This document shows, piece by piece, positions 20,561-28,442 of a stretch of DNA of 64,000 nucleotides. How positions within the stretch are numbered: position 1 is the first letter of the stretch; each line of letters starts with the position of its first letter. Origin of the DNA: an uncultured Dehalococcoidia bacterium (GTDB lineage: Bacteria > Chloroflexota > Dehalococcoidia > GIF9 > UBA5629). The stretch spans positions 34,201 through 98,200 of the forward strand of contig CALJTV010000017.1 in NCBI GenBank assembly GCA_937975645.1, given 5' to 3'. The notes under the pieces are model-generated. The model did no database searches and was not told the DNA's origin. It saw only the letters and a program-made list of their open reading frames with translations. A program made the translations under genes and the position numbers.

Positions 20561-21445
20561 TCATCGAGTTTCGATGCTATCAGCTGTTAACGGTAGCAGA
20601 AGTACGGGTCTGGTGCTCTGGTGCATGATCTTGTATGTCACCGAACCGTAGGTCCAGCGTTCAACACCGGAATGCCCGTGGCTTGACATGGCAATTAGGT
20701 CGCAATCGTGCTTCTCGGCACATTTCATTATTTCCAGATGTGGTTCTCCAACCCTTACTTCTGGGCTCACTATCTGGGTCTTCTGCCTAAGTTTGACACT
20801 CAGTTTGTTCAAATATTCTTGTGCATTTGCCTTTATGGTTTCCATATCTCTGTCTTTGAAGTAGACAAAGTCCAAGCCGCCAACGGTATGAACATGCATG
20901 CCGGAGGCAACTACACGAAGAAGGACAATTTCTAAAAAAAGCTTCTCGCCCAGCTCTTCTGCATAAGGCAAAATTGCTTCGCCCCTTTCAGAGCCATCTA
21001 AAGGGACTAGGAGTCGCTTTAGTTTGACTGTAACTAAGGGTGATGCGGAGGCTTTGATCACAAGAAGCGGTACTTTGACAGAGTGGATTATCTCGTTGGC
21101 TGTACTACCCAGTAACCAAGATAATGTTGTGCCTGAGCGCCCTTGGGATGTCATGATGACCAAGTCGACATTATTTTTCAGAGTGTACATTGCAATTTCT
21201 TGTGCTGGCCTGCCTACTAGCACTGCTTTCTTAATTTTGGTTCCTCCGGTCAACTTACTCTTCAGCTGTTCTGCTCGCCTGTCAAGATAAGCTTCAGAGG
21301 CAGGGGTAAAGTCCGCTTCATGGCTTTGGCACACCGTAACCAGAAAGATTTCGGAAGCAAAAGCGTTAGCTATCTCCACAGCATAAGGCAGGGCTTGTTC
21401 AGCCAGCTGTGAGCCATCTAGGGCGACTAGAAGTTTCCCAAACAT
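20561..21445 (-). CDS. Tandem-domain universal stress protein
   Basis: 294 aa with two UspA domains. Each begins with a beta strand of the type KLLVALDGSQLAEQALPYA / RLLVPLDGSERGEAILPYA. Each ends with the nucleotide loop: MTSQGRSGTTLSWLLGST in the first, AMSSHGHSGVERWTYGS in the second. The second is closest to the ATP-binding G-2X-G-9X-G(S/T) pattern; the first is less regular. The gene starts 3 bases after the stop of the permease gene and its ribosome site lies inside that gene's last codons. A role tuned to ion or stress state is inferred. Confidence 0.92.
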   Translation of the reverse strand: MFGKLLVALDGSQLAEQALPYAVEIANAFASEIFLVTVCQSHEADFTPASEAYLDRRAEQLKSKLTGGTKIKKAVLVGRPAQEIAMYTLKNNVDLVIMTSQGRSGTTLSWLLGSTANEIIHSVKVPLLVIKASASPLVTVKLKRLLVPLDGSERGEAILPYAEELGEKLFLEIVLLRVVASGMHVHTVGGLDFVYFKDRDMETIKANAQEYLNKLSVKLRQKTQIVSPEVRVGEPHLEIMKCAEKHDCDLIAMSSHGHSGVERWTYGSVTYKIMHQSTRPVLLLPLTADSIETR

Positions 21446-21448
21446 ATC

Positions 21449-22810
21449 TTAAGTATACCTCAAAATAAGCAGCAAATGGCATAAGGATAATACAAGGATT
21501 GTTGCCGGGAGGGCATATTTTAGAAACCGCCCCCACCTGATGGTGTAGCCTTCTCTTTCTGCGATGGCGGTGCCCACTACATTCGCTGATGCCCCTATTG
21601 GTGTGGCGTTGCCACCGATGTCTGTACCTAAGGCTAAGCTCCAGCTCAAAGTAGGTAGACTAAGCCCGGCGGTGTGGGAGAGGTGGCTTATCACCGGTAC
21701 CATGGTGGCAGCGAACGGAATGTTGTCCACAATAGCCGAAGCAAGAGCGGATACCCATAGGATTATAGGTATCACCAGAATGAGCTTTCCTCCAGATATT
21801 TCCCCGATGTAGTTAGCTAGGATGCCAAGTACACCCGTTTCCTCTAGTCCGCCCACACAGACGAACAAGCCGATGAAAAAAAGCAGTGTGCGCCAGTCCA
21901 GTCTTCGGATGATGAGAACGGACTCTTTCCAGCTGGCTAGAAGTGTTAGAATGGCAGCAGTGATGCCGATGGCAGCTACCGAGAGTCCGGTCTCAGCGTG
22001 CGTTATCAGCAGGAGTACTACAAAGACAAATATTGCTGTAAGCAGCCAAAACAGCCTTCGATTTGTCACCGCTTCGCTTGGTTTGGGGTACTGGTTTGGT
22101 GGTGGAAGACGAGTCGCAGGCTGAGTAGTAAGGGTGTGACGCGTACAGATGTAGAAATAGGCGATACTTAGAGTCATTCCTGCCCAAGCAATGGGTCCAG
22201 TGTTGATGGCGAAGTCTGTGAATGTATAGCCGAAAGCAGTACCGATGATTATATTTGGTGGGTCACCACACATGGTAGCACTGCCTCCTGTGTTTGCCGC
22301 GAATATTTCGGCAATTATCACGGGCACCGGATCGAATTTTAGCAAGCGTGCGAGTTCTATGGTCACTGAAGCAAGGAATAGCAGTACTGTAATGCTATCG
22401 ATAAACATCGCTAAGAAGCCAGATAGAATCATGAAAGCAACGAGGATGGGCGGAACACGATAGTTAACTATTCTTGCTACATGAAAGCATAGCCAGCGGA
22501 AAAATCCGACTCTACTTAACCCTTCCACCAAAACCATCATGCCGCCGATAAAAATAATAGTTTGCCAGTTAACGCCGTGAGATTCTATCTGTTCTTCACC
22601 CGGCAGCCAGAATTTGAGTTCCCTTAACTGGTTGAAGTTGAGCGCATTTAGTGCTGAATCAGGACTTTTCATGATCAGGAGGAATACAATAGCAATTGTC
22701 AACGCTGCGCCGATAAGGGCTGGTACGTAGCGGTGTGTTTTACCGCTTACGATAGCTGCGAACGTCGCCAAGAAAATGGCGGTGGCGAATATCTGGCTAA
22801 GCGCTGTCAT
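21449..22810 (-). CDS. NhaD/ArsB-like ion transporter permease
   Basis: 453 aa, 11-12 hydrophobic segments. Ion-transporter (CitMHS/ArsB/NhaD) superfamily signatures are visible: DPVPVIIAEIFAANTGGSATMCGDPPNIIIG in the first half (cited in pieces) and NIPFAATMVPV then GTDIGGNATPIGASANVVG near the C-terminus. Members exchange Na+/H+ or export arsenite or other anions. The sequence does not decide among these. It is immediately followed by a universal stress protein. An extended -10 promoter lies 37 bases upstream. Confidence 0.85.
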   Translation of the reverse strand: MTALSQIFATAIFLATFAAIVSGKTHRYVPALIGAALTIAIVFLLIMKSPDSALNALNFNQLRELKFWLPGEEQIESHGVNWQTIIFIGGMMVLVEGLSRVGFFRWLCFHVARIVNYRVPPILVAFMILSGFLAMFIDSITVLLFLASVTIELARLLKFDPVPVIIAEIFAANTGGSATMCGDPPNIIIGTAFGYTFTDFAINTGPIAWAGMTLSIAYFYICTRHTLTTQPATRLPPPNQYPKPSEAVTNRRLFWLLTAIFVFVVLLLITHAETGLSVAAIGITAAILTLLASWKESVLIIRRLDWRTLLFFIGLFVCVGGLEETGVLGILANYIGEISGGKLILVIPIILWVSALASAIVDNIPFAATMVPVISHLSHTAGLSLPTLSWSLALGTDIGGNATPIGASANVVGTAIAEREGYTIRWGRFLKYALPATILVLSLCHLLLILRYT

Positions 22811-22846
22811 TTACCAAAGTGGGCTGTAGCTTAGTTTAGTCGTGCT

Positions 22847-22855
22847 ATTTTAGCA
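22847..22855 (-). promoter_or_regulatory. Extended -10 promoter of the permease-USP operon
   Basis: Read on the minus strand, TGC-TAAAAT places TAAAAT at 22852-22847. TTGTCC lies 17 bases further upstream (4 of 6 for -35). The leader to the start codon at 22810 would be about 30 bases. Confidence 0.5.
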
Positions 22856-22955
22856 TACGGTTATCAGCTGGACAATACTTTATTGCTGTAAAATTTGGCT
22901 GTGTTGAATGTTATTGCGATTCTGGTGATAGCAAGGTGTGTACTAGAGTTCCGCC

Positions 22956-25634
22956 TCAGATTAATGAATGTTCTTCCAAGTTCGGTTTTTCCCCTGCAGC
23001 TTCCGTAGAGAGTTTGGGTATGATGTTCAGGAAAATTTCAACGAGTCTGGGATCGAACTGAGCTCCGGAGTTACGTTTTAGCTCTTCTATTGCTTTGCCA
23101 AGTGTCATGGGTTGGTGGTAGGGTCTCGAAGCAGTCATAGCTTCAAAGGCGTCTGCTATGGCGAGGATGCGGGCTTCTAAGGGGATAGCCTCACCACGTA
23201 GTCCTGTGGGATAACCATTGCCATCCCACCGCTCATGATGATGAAGAATGGCGGGCAAGCATGAGGTCAGACTGGGTATGCGTCCCACTATCGCTGCTGC
23301 CAGTTTGGTGTGCGACTGGATAATTTCCCATTGTTCTGCGGTCATCTTGTCATCTTTTCTGAGTAGCTCATCAGGGATACCTATTTTACCTATATCGTGA
23401 AGAAGGGCTGCGGTACTTAAGTTAGCCACTCTGTCTGAGGGCAAGTCCAATGCTTCGGCTAGGGCGACAGCATAGTCTCTTACCCTGCGCGAATGACCAT
23501 GGGTGTAGATATCTCTGGCTTCAACAGCAGCTGCCAGTGCCTGGATAATACTGAGAATACCCTTCTCTGCTGTAGCTCCGCTGGTCAATGAGCTATCGGC
23601 TGCGATAAACAGTGTTTTTGCTGCGATTTGTATTCGATCTCCCCCTGTTCTTTTTGCGTAGTAGAGTGCATGGTCAGCGGCAGTACATAGCTCGTCAGCG
23701 GTTGCACCATCGCCTGGCCATGTGGCTAGCCCAAAGCTAGCAGTGAAGGGGATTTGCCTGGACTGCATCCCGCTGCTGATTCGTTTGCGGACACGATCAG
23801 CTACCACATAAGCTTGTTCCACACCTGTTTGTGGCAGGATGAGTGCAAATTCATCACCGCCATAACGGAAGGATAGATCGATCTTTCGTACAGTCCTTTT
23901 TATCAGGTGCCCTATTTGATTAAGCACTTTATCACCGGCCAGGTGTCCATGAATGTCATTGTAGGTCTTAAATGAGTCGAGGTCCAGTATTACCAGTGAC
24001 AGCGTGCCTCCGTATCTTGAGTGGCGGTCGATCTCTCGGTCCAGACACTCCTCGAAGTAACGGCGATTGTACAGACCGGTAAGTTCATCCATACGCGCTC
24101 GTTGTTCAGCTTTGGTAAAAAGTTGGGAGCTCCAGATAGCCCCTGCTATTTGGTTTGCAAGTTGTTCCAGTATTTCCCTTTCTTTTTCTCCATATGCATT
24201 TGGCTTGTAACTGGAAAGGTTTAAGCTGCCAAACACTTCGCCTTTGCTAATGAGGGGCACATGGATGGAAGACCTGAGACCTGCTTTAGACTTGATTTCA
24301 TTGACAGGTAATAAACCTTGCTTATTGATGTCGGTCTGAATAAGTGTCCTCTTTTTAGCTAGCACCCACCCTGTTGCTGAATTCTTAAGCGGGTAGGTCT
24401 TTCCAGCTTGCAGTTCTGCCGGAGCATCGTGGGATACAGCTAAGAATCTTACCCGATCTCCCTCGACTATGGTTACAGAAGCGCGGTCGAAATGTACTAG
24501 CCTCTGCAATTCTTCGGTAAAGGTATGAAATACTTTGCTAAAATCCACATCCGAGGTAATTGCCTTGGTTACACGGACGATCGAAGCGAGAAGCCGTCTT
24601 TTCCGTTCGGTGTCCTCCAATAGCCGTGCGTTCTGAATTGGCAGTGATATTTGCGCTACAATATGCTGCAGCAGTGTTAATTCCTTTTCTCGGTAGGCGT
24701 GAGGACGGCGACTGGCGATTATTAATGCTCCGAACACCTCTCCTCTGGCAAGCAGGGGTAGGTACACTATGGATCTTATCCCGCGTTCTGCGTGATATTT
24801 CCCTGTCCAGAACCTCCTCTTACGCGCCAGGTCAGGCTCCAGTAATAGTTTTTTGGATGTGGCTACATACTCTGTTGCCGTTCCTGCAAGTGGTAGAGTG
24901 TCCCCTACTTGCCATACAGAATCTATTTTCGAAGACAAGGCATAGAACCGTAGTTCGCTCCCTTCAATAATCACAACACTAGCCCAATCGACATCCATGA
25001 TTTTTCTCAATTCTTCAGCAAAGCCTTCGTATATCTCGTTTATATTTAGACTTGAGGTGATGATTTTTGTCAGATTGTTGACTAAAGCTAGCGTTTTTTC
25101 ACTCTCACGCCTTTGCTGTTGCACAGTTGATTTCTCGATAATAGCTGCAAGATAGGAAGTGAAGGCATCAAGGGCTTCCAATTCGCAGGTGGTGAATTTA
25201 ATTTCGGTCTTGGAAACAAGCCCCAAAATGCCTATCGTCTTGCCTGCTGACCTGATCGGAATGCTGGCGAGCGAACGGTATCCCAACTTGGTAAATATGT
25301 TTTCTTTGTATTCTGGGTGGGCAAATAGGTTAGAAATGACTACAGGTTGTGCTGACAGGATGCAGTGGGCAGCAATTTCCTCATTGACTCCACACACAGT
25401 TAGCTTCATTGCCACATTCTTGTCTAAGCCTTCATAGGTAATGAGTGGCGCTTGCTTTTTGCTTTGGTCGATGGTTTGTACCCAGCAGTCTATGTGTAAC
25501 CTCTTCCCGAGCTCGCCAAGAGCTAAACTGACGACTTGTGGGATACTGAGGGAACCGTCTACTTTTTGGCTTATTACTTTTATGGCGCCAAGCACGCCGT
25601 TTTGTAGTTGTTTTGTATAACTACCCGTTGCCAC
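22956..25634 (-). CDS. GAF-GAF-GAF-GGDEF-HD-GYP cyclic-di-GMP protein
   Basis: 892 aa, start GTG with GGGAGG just upstream. Three GAF sensory domains fill about residues 15-505. A GGDEF domain with the intact active site RYGGDEFALILP and an upstream inhibitory RKID (RxxD, five residues before GGDEF) fills about 515-670. A C-terminal HD-GYP domain contains HDIGKIGIPDELL and HHERWDGNGYP. Both synthesis (GGDEF) and hydrolysis (HD-GYP) of c-di-GMP therefore look possible. No membrane segments or DNA-binding domain were seen, so sensing is cytosolic. It is monocistronic with its own promoter. Confidence 0.95.
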   Translation of the reverse strand: MATGSYTKQLQNGVLGAIKVISQKVDGSLSIPQVVSLALGELGKRLHIDCWVQTIDQSKKQAPLITYEGLDKNVAMKLTVCGVNEEIAAHCILSAQPVVISNLFAHPEYKENIFTKLGYRSLASIPIRSAGKTIGILGLVSKTEIKFTTCELEALDAFTSYLAAIIEKSTVQQQRRESEKTLALVNNLTKIITSSLNINEIYEGFAEELRKIMDVDWASVVIIEGSELRFYALSSKIDSVWQVGDTLPLAGTATEYVATSKKLLLEPDLARKRRFWTGKYHAERGIRSIVYLPLLARGEVFGALIIASRRPHAYREKELTLLQHIVAQISLPIQNARLLEDTERKRRLLASIVRVTKAITSDVDFSKVFHTFTEELQRLVHFDRASVTIVEGDRVRFLAVSHDAPAELQAGKTYPLKNSATGWVLAKKRTLIQTDINKQGLLPVNEIKSKAGLRSSIHVPLISKGEVFGSLNLSSYKPNAYGEKEREILEQLANQIAGAIWSSQLFTKAEQRARMDELTGLYNRRYFEECLDREIDRHSRYGGTLSLVILDLDSFKTYNDIHGHLAGDKVLNQIGHLIKRTVRKIDLSFRYGGDEFALILPQTGVEQAYVVADRVRKRISSGMQSRQIPFTASFGLATWPGDGATADELCTAADHALYYAKRTGGDRIQIAAKTLFIAADSSLTSGATAEKGILSIIQALAAAVEARDIYTHGHSRRVRDYAVALAEALDLPSDRVANLSTAALLHDIGKIGIPDELLRKDDKMTAEQWEIIQSHTKLAAAIVGRIPSLTSCLPAILHHHERWDGNGYPTGLRGEAIPLEARILAIADAFEAMTASRPYHQPMTLGKAIEELKRNSGAQFDPRLVEIFLNIIPKLSTEAAGEKPNLEEHSLI

Positions 25635-25654
25635 ACCTCCCTCGCATAAGTACT

Positions 25655-25663
25655 ATTTTAGCA
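25655..25663 (-). promoter_or_regulatory. Extended -10 promoter of the c-di-GMP gene
   Basis: On the minus strand TGC-TAAAAT (TAAAAT at 25660-25655) lies about 20 bases before the GTG start at 25634. The -35 region is weak, as expected for an extended -10 promoter. Confidence 0.5.
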
Positions 25664-25832
25664 TAAATGCATAGCTACCGATATAAACCGGCGTAGTCCT
25701 CTGATTTGCCGTATAGCTAGCCCTTCGGTGCGAAAATAGTTAACTCTGAAGGATCTTAAAGGATGTAGAGGCACAATGGGCGCGTTTGTTTAGTGCGTGG
25801 GACGTTGTGCAGAATGTAAAGCTAGTGATCAG

Positions 25833-25905
25833 TGGAGATAGGGGGATTCGAACCCCCGACCCCTGCGATGCGAACGCAGTGCTCTCCCTATTGAGCTATA
25901 TCCCC
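25833..25905 (-). tRNA. tRNA-Ala (anticodon CGC)
   Basis: A full cloverleaf on the minus strand. The acceptor pairs GGGGATA with TATCTCC and includes the G3-U70 wobble that marks alanine tRNAs. The anticodon loop TTCGCAT gives CGC (codon GCG). TTCGAAT T-loop. CCA is not encoded. Confidence 0.97.
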
Positions 25906-25916
25906 ATCGTAAAGCC

Positions 25917-25946
25917 ATGGTAGCAAACGTTTCCGGTATCTGTCAA
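25917..25946 (-). promoter_or_regulatory. Promoter of tRNA-Ala
   Basis: On the minus strand TTGACA (25946-25941), an 18-base spacer and TACCAT (25922-25917) precede the tRNA by 11 bases. Confidence 0.65.
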
Positions 25947-25983
25947 GCTGATTTACCGAGGCGCTCTTTGCAGTCGAAATGGC

Positions 25984-26013
25984 TTGACACTTTTGATGTA
26001 GTGTTGGTAGACT
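25984..26013 (+). promoter_or_regulatory. Candidate promoter of tRNA-Asp
   Basis: TTGACA at 25984-25989, an 18-base spacer and TAGACT at 26008-26013. The stretch GCTTGACAC recurs at 26022-26030, giving a second perfect -35 box, but its downstream -10 is poor. Confidence 0.5.
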
Positions 26014-26062
26014 TACTCTTAGCTTGACACGGCGCTGTCCCGTGTTGATGTCGTCTGTGTGT

Positions 26063-26136
26063 GGCCCCGTAGTGTAGCGGACTAACATGCCACCCTGTCA
26101 CGGTGGAGATCGTGGGTTCGAATCCCATCGGGGTCG
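26063..26136 (+). tRNA. tRNA-Asp (anticodon GTC)
   Basis: The acceptor pairs GGCCCCG with CGGGGTC. The anticodon stem GCCACC/GGTGG holds loop CTGTCAC, anticodon GTC. The T-loop is TTCGAAT and the discriminator is G, as expected for Asp. CCA is not encoded. A T-rich run follows directly and may terminate transcription. Confidence 0.97.
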
Positions 26137-26308
26137 TTTTTTATTTTTTGGCGAATGAGAGCCCTGGGTAGCACTCCTTCTCTATTTATAGGTTGTGGGT
26201 GCCACGCCAGTTCTCTCCGGCGCCAACTGCTTAAGCCGATCGACGCGAGGAATATTGCTTGCGTCGATACGAGCGTGTGCTCTAGATGACTGACGCTCTA
26301 ACATGGTC

Positions 26309-27007
26309 TTAGAGCGGTTCCAAGATTACTCGGGCATCTACTGCTACAGCGCCATTTTTGTAGGCAAAGACAGGGTTAAGATCGAGCTCCTTGATCTGGG
26401 GTGTTTGCTCGACAAAATCGGAAACTTTAAGTAACAGTTCTTCGAGGAAAGCTATGTCTGCCGGTTCTTGCCCTCTGTAGCCCTGGAGAAGGGGATAACC
26501 TTTTATTTCTCTAATCATTTCTCTAGCATCTCTTTTTGTAAGTGGTACTATCCTAAAGGCGACGTCTTTGAGAACCTCAACCAGGATTCCACCAAGCCCG
26601 AACATTATCACTGGACCAAATTGTGCGTCTTTCGTCATACCTATTATTACCTCTATCCCAGGGCGGACCATTTTCTGTACCGAAATACCATGGATCCTAG
26701 CATTAGGGTAGTGCTGTTTCACTGAAGAAAGTATCTCGCTATAAGCCTTGCTGACCTGCGTGGCGTTGCTAAGTCCCAGTTTCACACCACCGGAGTCGCT
26801 TTTGTGAATCACATCGGGCGAGACTATCTTCAGCACCACAGGGAAGCCTATTTGTCTGCTAAGGGAAATAGCCTGTGCTTTTGTACGTGCCAGTCTAGCC
26901 TCTACCACGGGTATTCCAGCCTGCTTGAGAAGGTCTTTGGACTCTATCTCAGTTAGCTGTGTCCTCTTTTCCTGTCTAACTTGCTCAAGTATCCTGTTTT
27001 TTGTCAT
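26309..27007 (-). CDS. Acyl-CoA synthetase (NDP-forming) beta-subunit-like ATP-grasp protein
   Basis: 232 aa, the usual size of a free-standing beta subunit of ADP-forming acetyl-CoA synthetase. Family blocks are LKQAGIPVVEARLARTKAQA, FPVVLKIVSPDVIHKSDSGG, VKLGL, FGPVIMFGLGGILVEVLKDV and ELDLNPVFAY. These enzymes convert acyl-CoA plus ADP and phosphate to acid, CoA and ATP, but need an alpha subunit carrying the CoA-binding site and phospho-histidine. No alpha subunit lies nearby, so it must be encoded elsewhere, or this protein serves a related role such as a lysine acetyltransferase partner. Confidence 0.88.
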   Translation of the reverse strand: MTKNRILEQVRQEKRTQLTEIESKDLLKQAGIPVVEARLARTKAQAISLSRQIGFPVVLKIVSPDVIHKSDSGGVKLGLSNATQVSKAYSEILSSVKQHYPNARIHGISVQKMVRPGIEVIIGMTKDAQFGPVIMFGLGGILVEVLKDVAFRIVPLTKRDAREMIREIKGYPLLQGYRGQEPADIAFLEELLLKVSDFVEQTPQIKELDLNPVFAYKNGAVAVDARVILEPL

Positions 27008-27322
27008 TTTTTCCCCCAGAGGGTATCGTTCAGATTTAAAGTGTCTTTAATTTTATCCCATTAGTGCTGCTGTCTGCAAAAACAGGTCGAAGCGAGATGT
27101 TATTACTGCGGTTTTCGCGTGATGCACTTAAGTTTATAATCCAGTCTTACTGGAGTATACTAAGGACATGCTGCAGCAGCACGGAAAACTAGTAAATTCA
27201 GCCTGTTATCCTGTTATATGGAATGTCGGAGCCTCGTGCAAGGGTGGGAGGATTATCTCTGTACGTTGTTAGTGAATCAATGGTGCTGAATAAACGGTCA
27301 AGGTAGGGAACCGATCGCACGG
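27008..27322. other. Divergent intergenic region with a short palindrome
   Basis: This gap separates divergent genes. It holds TATAAT (27135-27140) and TATACT (27156-27161) on the plus strand, flanking the perfect inverted repeat TCCAGT-CTT-ACTGGA (27140-27154). No convincing -35 boxes or small gene were seen. It may be a bidirectional control region. Confidence 0.35.
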
Positions 27323-27913
27323 ATGAAGATTCTTGGCATAGCTGGGAGCCCTCGACGTAATGGAAATACTGACATCTTGCTTCAGCAGGTGATGAGGGGC
27401 GCCGCTAATGCTGGTGCCGACATAAAAATTGTAGTACTCAGCGCATTGAGTATTGCTCCATGCCGCCATTGTGATGGTTGTCTAAAGACAGGTAGATGTG
27501 TTATTGAAGATGATATGCAGTGGCTCCACGTTGATTTGAGGCAGGCTGATGGGATTGTACTGGCATCACCCATCTTTTTTATGGGTATAACAGCTCAAGC
27601 CAAAGCCATGATCGACCGCTGTCAGGCGATATGGGTCATCAAACATGTACTTAAGGTGCCTGTTACCATACCGCTGGACAGGAAACGTAAGGGACTGTTT
27701 GTATCAGTTGGCGGGACAAAACTGTCTAACTTATTCCAGCCTGCGCTGGCTACGGTGAAGAGCTGGTTCTTGACTTTGGATGTGGACTATCTTGGTGAAG
27801 TAGTCTTTTCTGGGATAGACGAAGCGGGGGCTATACTGCGGTATCCAGCTGCGCTAGACGAGGCGTTTACCGCCGGGAGAAAACTTGTTTCAGCTCTTAA
27901 AGACAGCGAGTAA
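27323..27913 (+). CDS. NAD(P)H-dependent FMN reductase / iron-sulfur flavoprotein-like
   Basis: 196 aa with a flavodoxin-like fold. The FMN phosphate loop is GSPRRNGNTDILL near residue 8. A cysteine cluster PCRHCDGCLKTGRCVIEDDM near residue 50 matches the iron-sulfur flavoprotein (Isf) family. ASPIFFMGITAQAKAMIDRC is the usual flavin-binding and dimer segment. Such proteins pass electrons from ferredoxin or NAD(P)H to small acceptors, including oxygen or peroxide in anaerobes. The specific partner is unknown. The gene is single, between a divergent neighbour and the tRNA cluster. Confidence 0.85.
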   Translation: MKILGIAGSPRRNGNTDILLQQVMRGAANAGADIKIVVLSALSIAPCRHCDGCLKTGRCVIEDDMQWLHVDLRQADGIVLASPIFFMGITAQAKAMIDRCQAIWVIKHVLKVPVTIPLDRKRKGLFVSVGGTKLSNLFQPALATVKSWFLTLDVDYLGEVVFSGIDEAGAILRYPAALDEAFTAGRKLVSALKDSE

Positions 27914-28007
27914 CCTCCAGCATCTGCTATGAGCTAAGAGCTGGGGTCAGTTTTCTATATGCGCCGTAACGAAAAATATCTGCCTCTGGGGCCCAGCCCG
28001 AAGTAGC

Positions 28008-28036
28008 TTGACTTTGGGCTTACCCTTTTTTATACT
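28008..28036 (+). promoter_or_regulatory. Promoter of the tRNA-tuf operon
   Basis: TTGACT (28008-28013), a 17-base spacer and TATACT (28031-28036) lie about 58 bases before tRNA-Thr. No terminator is visible between the tRNAs and tuf, so a joint transcript is likely. Confidence 0.7.
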
Positions 28037-28094
28037 AAAAGCTTGTGACTGGTTAGAGTGTGCGGCGGGGCTAAGCCTTGTGCGAGATCAGGTT

Positions 28095-28167
28095 GCCCGA
28101 GTGGCGCAATGGTAGCGCAACCGACTTGTAATCGGTAGGTTAGTGGGTTCGACTCCCCTCTCGGGCT
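28095..28167 (+). tRNA. tRNA-Thr (anticodon TGT)
   Basis: The acceptor pairs GCCCGAG with CTCGGGC. The anticodon stem ACCGA/TCGGT holds loop CTTGTAA, anticodon TGT. The T-stem (GTGGG/CCCCT) carries one mismatch and one wobble. Discriminator T. Confidence 0.93.
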
Positions 28168-28182
28168 GTAATTGTGTGTCTG

Positions 28183-28268
28183 GGAGGGGTGCCGGAGTGG
28201 ACAATCGGAGCAGACTGTAAATCTGCCGCCTGATGGCTGCGTAGGTTCGAATCCTACCCCCTCCACCA
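28183..28268 (+). tRNA. tRNA-Tyr (anticodon GTA)
   Basis: The acceptor pairs GGAGGGG with CCCCTCC. The anticodon stem GCAGA/TCTGC holds loop CTGTAAA, anticodon GTA. A long variable arm confirms a class II tRNA. Discriminator A, and CCA is encoded (28266-28268). Confidence 0.97.
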
Positions 28269-28347
28269 CTTGCAAATCTTGGAGAGTTTATTAAAATAGT
28301 GTATAATCTGATATAATTTGGCGACTCAAAGCAAGACGGAAGCAGTT

Positions 28348-28420
28348 GCCCACATAGCTCAGTCGGTAGAGCACGTTCTTGGTAAGAACGGGGTCACCAG
28401 TTCGAATCTGGTTGTGGGCT
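28348..28420 (+). tRNA. tRNA-Thr (anticodon GGT)
   Basis: The acceptor pairs GCCCACA with TGTGGGC. The anticodon stem CGTTC/GAACG holds loop TTGGTAA, anticodon GGT. It ends 22 bases before tuf, matching the conserved Thr-Tyr-Thr-tuf arrangement. Confidence 0.97.
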
Positions 28421-28442
28421 CGGTAGAAAAGGAGGTTTTCTG

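Noticed and set aside
26024..26029. Second TTGACA read as the tRNA-Asp promoter
   Set aside because: The -10 region downstream is poor and would place the RNA start at or beyond the tRNA 5' end.
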